Part shown: positions 1 through 7,664 of the stretch, piece after piece | Layout of the letters: each line of letters opens with the position of its first letter | Numbering within the stretch: position 1 is the stretch's first letter | DNA from: an uncultured Clostridia bacterium | Lineage (GTDB): Bacteria > Bacillota > Clostridia > JAAYHZ01 | NCBI GenBank assembly: GCA_937894465.1 | Contig: CALCRE010000278.1 | Span: 1-30,437 of the forward strand | DNA length: 30,437 nt | Direction of reading: 5' to 3' | Position numbers and translations under genes: made by a program | Notes under the pieces: generated by a model | Database searches by the model: none | The model's input: only the letters and a program-made list of their open reading frames with translations | What the model was told of the DNA's origin: nothing

Positions 1-1
1 T

Positions 2-1063
2 GCCATGATTTTATTTAATATCATTTCGGCTTTTGTTTTTCAAGAACGGGGAAAAAGAGTCGAAAAAGTCAGTTTTGAGTTCAGAGTACATATCGAACGT
101 CAATTGAATCGCATCGCGTCCGGTGAATTTATGGAACAGGCACATAAGGAAGAGCTGGTCAAAGTATTACACAAAACCGGAAACATGATTGCATTTGACG
201 AAACCATGGATTTACTGGTGCAAAAATATCCTCTTGAGTCAAAAACCTATTTTTCAGAGATTTACATGGTTTTTCTAGAGCTTACCGAATATTATCATAG
301 TAAGGATCCTGTTACCGTTGCCTTTTTTGCCCACATCCTTGGAAAGTACCGGATTTTAAAAGGTACCTCCGATGGCGTGTTAATCCGTAAACTGTTCCAA
401 TTATTGTGTTCTGAGAGCCTTTACATCCGCGAAAACGCCTTATATGCAATCTATGGTTCCGGGGAGTATAAAAACGTGGTGGAAGCTTTGCTATGTGTAG
501 ACCGTTGCAAATTATTTCACCATACAAAATTATTGACCGATCGTTTGTTGACATTTGAAGGAGACCGGAACCGGCTGGCCAAAGCTTTATGGCGATCTTT
601 TGAAGCATTTTCCATAAAATATCAGGTGGTTATATTAGAGTACATTAGGTTCGGTGATGTCGATATGCGCGAGCCAATGCTTGAACTTATGAGGAATAAT
701 AGTCGAGATGATGAGATTCGTTATTCTTGCATCCGTTATTTCGGTAAGTATTTTTACGAGAAGGCACATCCTTTGTTAATCGAATTTTTGGAAAATACCA
801 AGCAATACAGATGGGAGTATAGTGCCATTGCTGCCAGATCTCTTGCCCTTTACCCAAAAGACAGGACTGTGACGGCATTGAAGAGAAGCTTGAACAACCC
901 GAATTGGCATGTACGGAACAATGCAGCCATCAGCCTTCAAAGGTTCAACCTTCCCTTTACCGAATATTTAGACATATTAGAGGGCAATGACCGATATGCA
1001 AGGGAAATCATGCAATACAGAATGCAACATGAGAAGCTAGGAAAGGAGGCGGCATTGACATGA
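2..1063 (+). CDS. HEAT-repeat protein, partial at left edge
   Basis: The frame is open from the window edge, so the first visible ATG (position 5) is probably internal. The visible residues begin with a short hydrophobic stretch that could be the end of a membrane segment, followed by a basic RGKR turn. The rest (about residues 25-340) is alpha-helical, with helix pairs of the HEAT type; the clearest are around residues 225-330, where 'RYSCIRYFGKY', 'AIAARSLAL' and 'VRNNAAISLQRF' recur at about 35-residue spacing. It overlaps the next gene by 4 bp (ATGA), so the two are translationally coupled. HEAT proteins are non-catalytic scaffolds. Next to a membrane glycosyltransferase, a role as cytoplasmic partner of the synthase is an inference. 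The exact function is unknown. Confidence 0.75.
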   Translation, partial: AMILFNIISAFVFQERGKRVEKVSFEFRVHIERQLNRIASGEFMEQAHKEELVKVLHKTGNMIAFDETMDLLVQKYPLESKTYFSEIYMVFLELTEYYHSKDPVTVAFFAHILGKYRILKGTSDGVLIRKLFQLLCSESLYIRENALYAIYGSGEYKNVVEALLCVDRCKLFHHTKLLTDRLLTFEGDRNRLAKALWRSFEAFSIKYQVVILEYIRFGDVDMREPMLELMRNNSRDDEIRYSCIRYFGKYFYEKAHPLLIEFLENTKQYRWEYSAIAARSLALYPKDRTVTALKRSLNNPNWHVRNNAAISLQRFNLPFTEYLDILEGNDRYAREIMQYRMQHEKLGKEAALT

Positions 1064-2475
1064 CACAGCAGTTAACCGATATCATCAAAGCGATATTACA
1101 AGGCTCCGGAGTATTCTTTATCGTTTACTTGATCGGGTATTCCACCTTTTTATTCTTGGCTGTGGCAGTCGGTTCCTCCACTCTATATCAGAAGAGACGA
1201 CAGATCAAGATGAAAAACACATTGATGCAGGATTATTATGTACCTGTAAGCATCATCACCCCGGCGTACAATGAACATGTCACTGTGGTGGAAACTGTGA
1301 AGTCTCTTTTGGCACTTGAATACAATATATATGAAATCATTGTGGTGGATGACGGCTCCAAGGACGACACGTCGAAGGTTTTGATTGAAGCTTTTGACAT
1401 GCACCCGGTAAATCGTCCCGTTCAATACAAGATCACATGCCAACCTGTTGAATATATCTATGAGTCGGTCGGTGAAAAGGTTCCTATAACATTGATACGA
1501 AAAAAGAACGGTGGTAAAGCCGACGCTTTAAACATGGGTATCAATATGGCCGGATATCCGTACTTTGTGTGCATGGATGCTGATTCGGTGCTTCAATATG
1601 ATTCATTGGGCAAAATTGTTCACCCGGTGCTGGAAAACGATCATGTGGTGGCAGTAGGCGGCACCATCAGACCTTCGAATGAAGTGGAATTAGAGAAGGG
1701 AAGAGTCATTAAATACAGACTGCCTCGAAATATCCTCGCATGCATGCAAGTACTGGAATATGACCGGTCTTTTTTGGCTTCCAGAATCTTGTTTGATAAA
1801 TTCAACGGTTCGCTCATCATCTCCGGTGCATTCGGCTTGTTTAAGAAAGATACGGTGATTGCTTGCGGTGGATATGACCATACCACCATGGGGGAAGATA
1901 TGGAGCTTGTGGTCAAGCTACATGAATTTTGTTTGGCCAATCAGATCGATTACTCCATCAGGTATGCAACGGATGCCATTTGTTGGACGCAAGTTCCTGA
2001 AACATTGAAAGACTTATTCAAGCAACGCCGTCGTTGGCACTTAGGTCTTTTTCAAAGCATGACAAAACACAAGGCATTGTTTGCCAATGCCAAGTACGGT
2101 GCAGTAAGCCTCATTTCTTACCTGTATTTTTTGTTGTATGAATTGCTTTCCCCCTATATTGAAATTTTTGGTGTATTCACCATTGTGCTGGCATTTATCG
2201 TGAATATGATCAATGTACGTTTCATGGTGATGTTTTTGTTGATTTACACCGGATATAGTTCCGTATTGACGTTAACGGCATTCTTCTCCAGAATTCAAAC
2301 CGTTGATTTGAAGATTTCTTTTTCCGATGTGCTTAAAGCTGTTTTATTGTGCTTTTTCGAGGTTTCTTTCCTTCGGTTCGCCATTGCCTGGGTCAGAGCG
2401 ACGGCTTTTGCGGGATACAAGAAGAAAAAGCTTCAATGGGGCAGAATTGAACGTAAACGCATCAACTTGAAGTAA
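1060..2475 (+). CDS. Membrane processive glycosyltransferase, family GT2
   Basis: 471 aa, of the BcsA/PgaC/hyaluronan-synthase kind, predicted to polymerise a sugar from a nucleotide-sugar donor and extrude it across the membrane. One membrane segment lies at about residues 15-40. The GT-A catalytic domain carries all four signatures: VVDDGS (D97/D98), MDADS (D173, D175), GED (D280) and QRRRW (322-326). Further membrane helices lie at about 347-365, 368-412 and 422-450. No PilZ domain is present, so any c-di-GMP control would have to act through a partner. It starts at ATG overlapping the stop of the HEAT gene, and a GGDEF-EAL gene follows after 10 bp, giving a three-gene operon. The polymer (beta-glucan, poly-GlcNAc or other) cannot be told from the sequence. 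Confidence 0.88.
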   Translation: MTQQLTDIIKAILQGSGVFFIVYLIGYSTFLFLAVAVGSSTLYQKRRQIKMKNTLMQDYYVPVSIITPAYNEHVTVVETVKSLLALEYNIYEIIVVDDGSKDDTSKVLIEAFDMHPVNRPVQYKITCQPVEYIYESVGEKVPITLIRKKNGGKADALNMGINMAGYPYFVCMDADSVLQYDSLGKIVHPVLENDHVVAVGGTIRPSNEVELEKGRVIKYRLPRNILACMQVLEYDRSFLASRILFDKFNGSLIISGAFGLFKKDTVIACGGYDHTTMGEDMELVVKLHEFCLANQIDYSIRYATDAICWTQVPETLKDLFKQRRRWHLGLFQSMTKHKALFANAKYGAVSLISYLYFLLYELLSPYIEIFGVFTIVLAFIVNMINVRFMVMFLLIYTGYSSVLTLTAFFSRIQTVDLKISFSDVLKAVLLCFFEVSFLRFAIAWVRATAFAGYKKKKLQWGRIERKRINLK

Positions 2476-2485
2476 TGAGGTAACT

Positions 2486-4384
2486 ATGAATAGAAATACC
2501 AGGGATTTCTTCATAGCAATGATACTCCTATCCCTTTTTGTGTTTTCACAAACCGTCCGTGGGGATGTGATTACTGTGGAAACCGTCACAAGTGACAAAG
2601 ATAGGATCTATGTTGCAGGAAACCCGGACTTTTATCCAATCGAATATTATGATGAGCTTGATGATGCTTACAAGGGTGTGATGCCTCGGCTTCTTTCAAG
2701 GATTTCAGAAACCATGGGAGTGGACTTTGCTTATGTATCTGCGGGAAAAACCGATAAAAGGGTACAATTGGCATCCAATGGGCAAGTGGAGTTGGTTTCC
2801 GCCGTTATAAAGGATGGGAATCATATCAATGATATGGATATTGCCTATTCAAGCGTTCCGATCCGTTATGAATCGGATCATGGAGTTATTGAGGTTTGCT
2901 TTGCCTTTTCCTCCATAGCTACGGAAGCATTTAAAAAATCCTTTGAGGAAGCTCTGACATCCATGCCGGAGGCTGAAATTCTACAAATTGCATTGGGTCA
3001 AACCATGGGTGCACAAACACAAGGAATTCCCGTGTGGTTGTTCATTTGTGTATCGGCAATGGCTTTCTTGGCTCTTGTTATACTTTTCGTGGCGGGGATT
3101 CTGTTGCATAAAAAGAGAAAGTTATTGAAATATGTAAAATGGGTGGATGAGGCTACCGGTTTAGGAAATAAAGCTTACTTCATTCATACATTCAATGAAG
3201 TGATTGAGGATGCGGCAAGACCTATTTATGCCGTTGCATTCATCGGCTTTGATATTGCCAAGGTGAACAATCGGTACAGCTATGATGAAGCAGAGGAACA
3301 ACTACGTTTTACAGCAAAGGAACTGAAAGATCTTGCAACGGAAGGGGACATTGTTGCTCGAGTGGGCGGCGGAAACTTTGTGGTGGCTCATGCTTGCCAA
3401 ACCGGGGAAATAGGGGAGTGGATTTCCCGTGTACTGGAGCGGTTGAATCGTTATTGTGATAAATTCAACCGAAACTATCGCCCGGAATTCCATGCAGGGG
3501 TTTACATGATAAAAAAGACCGATGATCAAGGAGAATTGGTGATTGACAATGCGCAACAAGGTTATGAATATGCAGTAAGTAACAGTATTTCTTATGCGAT
3601 TTCCAATGATGCATTGCTTACAAAAGTGAGTGAGGATAAGCAATTGATCAAATATACGACGTCAGCCGTGGAAAATGGTGAGATCCGGGTGTATGTCCAG
3701 CTTGTTCAAAACGCTGAAGGCAGTGTAATGGGGGGAGAGGTGTTGGCCCGCTGGCAACATCCGAGTAAGGGTTTGGTGTTACCGTCTTCTTTTATACCTA
3801 TTATGGAGAATGGAGGTACCCTGGGAGAGTTGGATTACTATATCTTCGAGCAAACATGTATATTGCTGGAAAAGTGGCAACTCAAAGGGTATGATTATAC
3901 TTTATCTTGCAACTTTAACCGCATTTCCATTTCCTCCGCTCAATTCATAAACAGAATTGGAGAAATTGTATCCAAGTATGATTTTAATCGTGAGAATCTT
4001 ATCATTGAAATCACTGAAAGCACCAAGAATGTGAACAAAAAGATGGCTTTTTTCAATTTGTCCAAGTGCAAGGCATTAGGCTTTCAAATCGGACTCGATG
4101 ATGTGGGAAGCGGTCATATATCCTTTTCGGATTTAAAAGAGTTTCCGATGGATATCATTAAAGTGGATCAGTCTATTGTCGCCGGGGCGACAAATGCTAA
4201 AGGAATTGCATTGTTAAAGAGTATCATTACTTTAACCCATAAATTAGGGATGCTTGTTCTATGTGAGGGAATTGAAACGGAACGGCAATACCTGTTGTTG
4301 AAAAGCTTGCAATGCGACTATTACCAAGGATACTATTTTTACAGACAAATGCCGGTGGAGGAAGTGGAGAAGATTATATTATAG
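2486..4384 (+). CDS. Membrane c-di-GMP phosphodiesterase (EAL) with degenerate GGDEF
   Basis: 632 aa. The N-terminus is a signal/anchor (residues 8-25), then an extracytoplasmic part of about 150 residues resembling lobe 1 of an SBP_bac_3 solute-binding domain (PDFYPIEYYD to about residue 125). It jumps directly to the closing helices, so lobe 2 appears missing. A membrane helix spans about 182-207. The GGDEF domain (about 215-375) reads GGGNF at 294-298, so it should not make c-di-GMP. The EAL domain (about 385-632) keeps every catalytic position I can check: E418 (EVL), N476/N478 region, E508 (EITES), D538-D539, K559, E594 and Q614. The likely role is c-di-GMP hydrolysis tied to the adjacent synthase. 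The start has GAGGT a few bases upstream. What the sensor part binds is unknown. Confidence 0.87.
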   Translation: MNRNTRDFFIAMILLSLFVFSQTVRGDVITVETVTSDKDRIYVAGNPDFYPIEYYDELDDAYKGVMPRLLSRISETMGVDFAYVSAGKTDKRVQLASNGQVELVSAVIKDGNHINDMDIAYSSVPIRYESDHGVIEVCFAFSSIATEAFKKSFEEALTSMPEAEILQIALGQTMGAQTQGIPVWLFICVSAMAFLALVILFVAGILLHKKRKLLKYVKWVDEATGLGNKAYFIHTFNEVIEDAARPIYAVAFIGFDIAKVNNRYSYDEAEEQLRFTAKELKDLATEGDIVARVGGGNFVVAHACQTGEIGEWISRVLERLNRYCDKFNRNYRPEFHAGVYMIKKTDDQGELVIDNAQQGYEYAVSNSISYAISNDALLTKVSEDKQLIKYTTSAVENGEIRVYVQLVQNAEGSVMGGEVLARWQHPSKGLVLPSSFIPIMENGGTLGELDYYIFEQTCILLEKWQLKGYDYTLSCNFNRISISSAQFINRIGEIVSKYDFNRENLIIEITESTKNVNKKMAFFNLSKCKALGFQIGLDDVGSGHISFSDLKEFPMDIIKVDQSIVAGATNAKGIALLKSIITLTHKLGMLVLCEGIETERQYLLLKSLQCDYYQGYYFYRQMPVEEVEKIIL

Positions 4385-4393
4385 GTCATCAGC

Positions 4394-4422
4394 TTGAATT
4401 TGCCAAAGATAATCAGTATAAT
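4394..4422 (+). promoter_or_regulatory. Sigma-A-type promoter for ROK gene
   Basis: TTGAAT (4394-4399) and a perfect TATAAT (4417-4422) are separated by 17 bp, just after the EAL gene stop and ahead of the ROK gene at 4458. This suggests the ROK gene is transcribed independently of the polysaccharide cluster. Confidence 0.65.
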
Positions 4423-4457
4423 GGAATAAGCAAACAAGGAAAAATATAGGTGCTCAT

Positions 4458-5648
4458 ATGCAGGATTTTCTGTCTTTCATTCAAAATTTAGATATTGATG
4501 CAAAAAAGGTTTTCAGTATTGTGAGTAACAATCCCTTAGTGACCAAAAACACCATTTTGAAACTAACGGGTACCACACTCAGCACGTTAAACCGTGTGAT
4601 GAAACCTCTTTTGGATGAGCAAGTCATTGTTCCTGCCGGGATTGATCAATCCACCGGAGGCAGGAAGCCTCTGCTGTATGATGTTAACCCCGGTATAGCC
4701 TATATCTTGGGATTAGATATCTCAAGAACCTACACCGATATGGTTATCTCCAACTTGAAAATGGATATTGTGTCAAAAAGGCGTTTTCTTATGGATGAAA
4801 CCTTTTTACCTGATGTAACCGTATCTTATATAACCGCCTGCTTCAATGAGATGCTTTTGGAGTCAGGTATTCAAAAAAAAGATGTGATGGGTGCAGGACT
4901 AGGTGCAGTAGGACCTTTGGACAGGAAAAAGGGTATATTAATCAATCCCGACCATTTCCAAGCCCCCGGTTGGTCAGATGTTCCCATAAAGGATTTGTTG
5001 GAGAACAGCTTGGGGATCCCGGTTTTCACAGAAAACGGTGCAAATTGTGCAGTCTTGTTGGAATCGAAAATGGGATATGGAAAAGATTGTGCCAATGTGG
5101 CTTACTTTAATTGTGGAATCGGTATTCGCACCGGTGTCATTTCCAACGGTAACATCATCAGAACCATGAATAATGTGGAAGATGCATTTGGTCATATGGT
5201 GGTTGACATGGATGGGGAAGAATGCTATTGCGGTAACTACGGATGCATAGAATGTTACAGTTCAGCCGCCGGCATTTTAAAAAAATATGCTGCAGAAGTG
5301 AAAAAAGGACGAAAGCCCATCAGCGAGTTGAACAAAATCAGCTTTATTGATATTTGCCAAGCTGCGGATCAAGAGGATGAATTATCCCGAGAAACCATTA
5401 TCAATGCAGCTTTGGCATTAGGGACCGGTTTGGCTAACTTCATGAACTTACTCAACCCTGATATCATTATATTGAGCGGACCTTTGATCCGACATTCTGC
5501 AATATATTATGAGACTGCGGTAGAGCTTGCAATGAGAAAAAGCTATTTAAGCACCGATCACGTAACCTTCAAACGGTTAGGCTATTTCGGTGAAAACGCC
5601 ATCTCGTTAGGAGCTGCTGCCATGTTTATGCAGAAGCTGTTGGTTTAA
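4458..5648 (+). CDS. ROK-family transcriptional regulator
   Basis: 396 aa, of NagC/XylR architecture: an N-terminal winged helix (about residues 15-75, ending GGRKPLLYDV) followed by a ROK domain. The structural zinc site is intact, with H246, C256, C258, C263 and E265 in the CxCGxxGCxE pattern. The catalytic Asp of ROK sugar kinases, normally in ENDAN, is replaced: the text reads ENGAN (192-196), so G194 stands where Asp should be. This argues for a pure sugar-responsive regulator rather than a kinase. Family members usually repress sugar-use genes and are released by a sugar ligand. No sugar transport operon is adjacent, so the target is unknown. The rhodanese lipoprotein gene follows after a single base. 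Confidence 0.88.
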   Translation: MQDFLSFIQNLDIDAKKVFSIVSNNPLVTKNTILKLTGTTLSTLNRVMKPLLDEQVIVPAGIDQSTGGRKPLLYDVNPGIAYILGLDISRTYTDMVISNLKMDIVSKRRFLMDETFLPDVTVSYITACFNEMLLESGIQKKDVMGAGLGAVGPLDRKKGILINPDHFQAPGWSDVPIKDLLENSLGIPVFTENGANCAVLLESKMGYGKDCANVAYFNCGIGIRTGVISNGNIIRTMNNVEDAFGHMVVDMDGEECYCGNYGCIECYSSAAGILKKYAAEVKKGRKPISELNKISFIDICQAADQEDELSRETIINAALALGTGLANFMNLLNPDIIILSGPLIRHSAIYYETAVELAMRKSYLSTDHVTFKRLGYFGENAISLGAAAMFMQKLLV

Positions 5649-5649
5649 T

Positions 5650-6510
5650 ATGAGAAGAAAAGATGTGACCTGTTTGAAAACAAAAATTAAAACTCCGATC
5701 CTGGTTGTTTTATTCATCTGTATGGTTGCGGGGCTTATTTCCTGTTCGGAGGAAACACCTCGGTTGGAGCAAATCACGAATGATTTTTTTAAGACTATTG
5801 ACACGAATGCATATGTGATCTCTCCTGAGGACTTTATCTATCAGGCGCGTTCTAATCCGGATCTATTCATAGTTGATTTGAGAGAACCGGAAGAGTATAC
5901 GGAAAGTCACATTCGATACGCTTTGAATATCCCATGGGGTATGGATCTGTGGGCGAATATCGATAAAATCCCCTATAACAAACCTGTAGCTGTATATGCC
6001 GACTCTGAATATTTATCTATGCAAGCCACGGCTTTGCTTGCGTTGGCCGGTTTTCAAGTCAAGTCTGTAACTGCAGGCTGGGAGGAAATATGCTTTTTGG
6101 ATGGCATGAGAGATATGAAAGAGACCGGTTACAATCGTTTTAACCAAGTTCCTCCTCCTGACATCGATCCTGATTTGAGGGTTGCTTTAGAACAATACTT
6201 TAAAAAAATAGATGTGCTTGATCGTAGCATGATGGACGAATTTACTGTCAATATAGAGGATGCGGTATTTATGTTTGAAAACAAAGAAGAGGATAAAGCC
6301 TTTTTGTGTGTTGATTCTGCTTCAACCGACGAGTCACCTTTTCAAGCCGTGTCCGTAAACATCCCTTTCGGACCGGAAATGTATTTTTCTTTTGAGAATC
6401 TTCGTTTGGAGCAATACATTTTAGTATATGGGACCAATACCCAAGAAGTTGTTTTTACGATGATGTGGCTTCAAATGTTAGGATTTGATGCAGTAATTAT
6501 TCAACTGTAG
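5650..6510 (+). CDS. Lipoprotein with two cysteine-less rhodanese-like domains
   Basis: 286 aa. A hydrophobic signal (about 15-30) ends in lipobox LISC with C32 as the lipid site, so the protein should sit on the outer face of the membrane. Domain 1 (about 55-150) is a rhodanese fold (IVDLREPEEY, HIRYALNIPWG), but the active-site loop after VAVY reads ADSEYLS, with no cysteine. Domain 2 (about 175-286) is a weaker rhodanese-like repeat (LCVDSAS, VSVNIPFG, ILVYGTNTQEVVF, LGFDAVII), also without the catalytic cysteine. Sulfur transfer is therefore unlikely; a binding or scaffold role is inferred. The start is uncertain: the ATG lies 1 bp after the ROK stop with a poor ribosome site, and GTG (codon 6) or TTG (codon 9) just inside are alternatives. 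Confidence 0.8.
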   Translation: MRRKDVTCLKTKIKTPILVVLFICMVAGLISCSEETPRLEQITNDFFKTIDTNAYVISPEDFIYQARSNPDLFIVDLREPEEYTESHIRYALNIPWGMDLWANIDKIPYNKPVAVYADSEYLSMQATALLALAGFQVKSVTAGWEEICFLDGMRDMKETGYNRFNQVPPPDIDPDLRVALEQYFKKIDVLDRSMMDEFTVNIEDAVFMFENKEEDKAFLCVDSASTDESPFQAVSVNIPFGPEMYFSFENLRLEQYILVYGTNTQEVVFTMMWLQMLGFDAVIIQL

Positions 6511-6520
6511 AAATGGATAT

Positions 6521-6548
6521 TTTACCATTCAAGGAAATAATGTATAAT
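6521..6548 (+). promoter_or_regulatory. Promoter for mgtC-like gene
   Basis: TTTACC (6521-6526) and TATAAT (6543-6548) with a 16-bp spacer lie in the 59-bp gap ahead of the MgtC/SapB gene. A leader of roughly 15 nt is predicted, leaving room for the GGAAGG ribosome site. Confidence 0.6.
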
Positions 6549-6569
6549 GAGAGTGGAAGGTGATTTTTG

Positions 6570-7241
6570 ATGGATCCTAATTGGCACATCATGGTTATTA
6601 GGCTACTGCTAGCGACTTTATTCGGTGGAATTATCGGTTTTGAAAGGGAAAACCCAAATCGTCCTGCAGGTTTCAGAACCCATATATTGGTTTGTGTTGC
6701 TTCTTCCTTGGTTATGTTGACTTCCCAATTTATGTTCTTAAAATATCAAGGTTCAGTAACCATTGATCCTACACGGTTAGGAGCACAGGTGATCAGTGGA
6801 ATCGGTTTTTTAGGTGCCGGGACCATTATTAAGGATGATTTTAAAGTCAGGGGATTGACCACGGCTGCAAGCCTGTGGTCGGTAGCTTGCATCGGCTTGG
6901 CGGTAGGCGGAGGATATTTTGTCGGCGCCGGAATTACAACGATAATTTTATACTTAACTTTGTTGCTCTTAAAGAAGGTTGAAAGAAAAATACCCCATAA
7001 AAATTATACACGTGCCATCTACATTACTATGGATGACGAAAGCGTTATGCTTGAAAAAGCATTACACTTTTTGGGCAGCCAAGGAATCTCCATTGAGTCC
7101 ATCGATTTCAACCGCAATACCGGTAGTAAAAATGTTCTGTTAAAGGTCTTGTATAACGAAAAGAGTAAGAAATTTGATCAACCGAAATTAGTAGGTGACC
7201 TGTACTCCGTAGAAGGTGTCCACAAGGTTACTCATGACTGA
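6570..7241 (+). CDS. MgtC/SapB family membrane protein
   Basis: 223 aa. The start at ATG 6570 is preferred over the in-frame TTG one codon earlier, because GGAAGGTG ends 7 bases before it. Four membrane helices fill about residues 5-140. Family hallmarks are visible: the 'GGIIGFERE' turn followed by 'AGFRTHILV', and 'GAQVISGIGFLGAGTII'. A soluble ACT-like C-terminal domain covers about 145-223, as in longer MgtC proteins. The family is linked to survival at low magnesium or acid and to control of ATP synthase or membrane potential in pathogens; in Clostridia the role is not settled. It has its own promoter. The c-di-AMP riboswitch lies downstream on the same strand and therefore does not control it. 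Confidence 0.9.
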   Translation: MDPNWHIMVIRLLLATLFGGIIGFERENPNRPAGFRTHILVCVASSLVMLTSQFMFLKYQGSVTIDPTRLGAQVISGIGFLGAGTIIKDDFKVRGLTTAASLWSVACIGLAVGGGYFVGAGITTIILYLTLLLLKKVERKIPHKNYTRAIYITMDDESVMLEKALHFLGSQGISIESIDFNRNTGSKNVLLKVLYNEKSKKFDQPKLVGDLYSVEGVHKVTHD

Positions 7242-7304
7242 GGAAGCCGGACTTTTGTTACAAACGCTTTATGAACTTTTAACATCACCTTAACATAGGG
7301 GCGC

Positions 7305-7332
7305 TTGACAATTTCCGGTTTTGTGGTATGAT
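7305..7332 (+). promoter_or_regulatory. Strong promoter driving the c-di-AMP riboswitch RNA
   Basis: A perfect TTGACA (7305-7310), 16-bp spacer and TATGAT (7327-7332) preceded by TGG, an extended -10. Transcription is predicted to start near 7339, about 20 nt before the riboswitch. Confidence 0.8.
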
Positions 7333-7360
7333 TGCACTATAAAGTTAATACTTTATTTTA

Positions 7361-7482
7361 GGTAACGAAATCTCCGAATTCCTCGTTGAAGCGGGGGGTC
7401 CAACTTTGGGGTGAATCCTGTGAATCCACAGGTAGGGCTACTTGGGAGCCCGAACCCGTCAGCTAACCCCGTAGGAGTAGTC
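7361..7482 (+). promoter_or_regulatory. c-di-AMP riboswitch (ydaO/yuaA type)
   Basis: The conserved core of the ydaO aptamer is easy to read: GCGGGGGGTCCAA (7391-7403), GGGGTGAATCC (7408-7418), the AGGTAGGG segment (7430-7437), and CCCGAACCCGTCAGCTAACC (7449-7468) followed by GTAGGAG. A P1 helix pairs CTCC (7372-7375) with GGAG (7474-7477). Known members bind c-di-AMP and usually switch off potassium-transport or cell-wall genes. Here no such gene follows: about 240 nt of unexplained sequence, then a structured RNA-like region and a terminator come before the next gene, an aminoglycoside kinase. Confidence 0.93.
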
Positions 7483-7483
7483 C

Positions 7484-7528
7484 AAGCGTTGTGTTTTAAG
7501 TTTTTGTGACTTGACCCGCGCTTTTTTT
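7484..7528 (+). terminator. Candidate expression-platform terminator of the riboswitch
   Basis: AAGCG (7484-7488) pairs with CGCTT (7519-7523), and inside it AAGT (7498-7501) with ACTT (7509-7512), followed by a run of T (7522-7528). The stem is interrupted and not strong, but it sits exactly where ydaO riboswitches place their terminator. Confidence 0.6.
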
Positions 7529-7529
7529 G

Positions 7530-7658
7530 TTGGGTTAACCACAGATCTCGATAAACGGGATCTTTGAACCTTACATGGAACTGCTGCTACTAAATGGGGT
7601 GATTTTCAAACAATCAAAATTGTTCCATTTACAAGAGCGAATAACAATTTAATAAGTA
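7530..7658 (+). other. Hairpin-rich leader without recognised gene
   Basis: A run between the riboswitch terminator and the structured RNA candidate. AGATC/GATCT forms a small hairpin (about 7542-7562). A larger one pairs TAAATGG (7591-7597) and AACAAT (7609-7614) with ATTGTTCCATTTA (7619-7631), leaving an 11-nt bulge. A competing pairing is ATGGAAC (7575-7581) with GTTCCAT (7622-7628), which could be a switch. A 25-codon frame starts at ATG 7575, but it has no ribosome site and no recognisable product, so I do not call it a gene. Confidence 0.4.
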
Positions 7659-7664
7659 TATATT

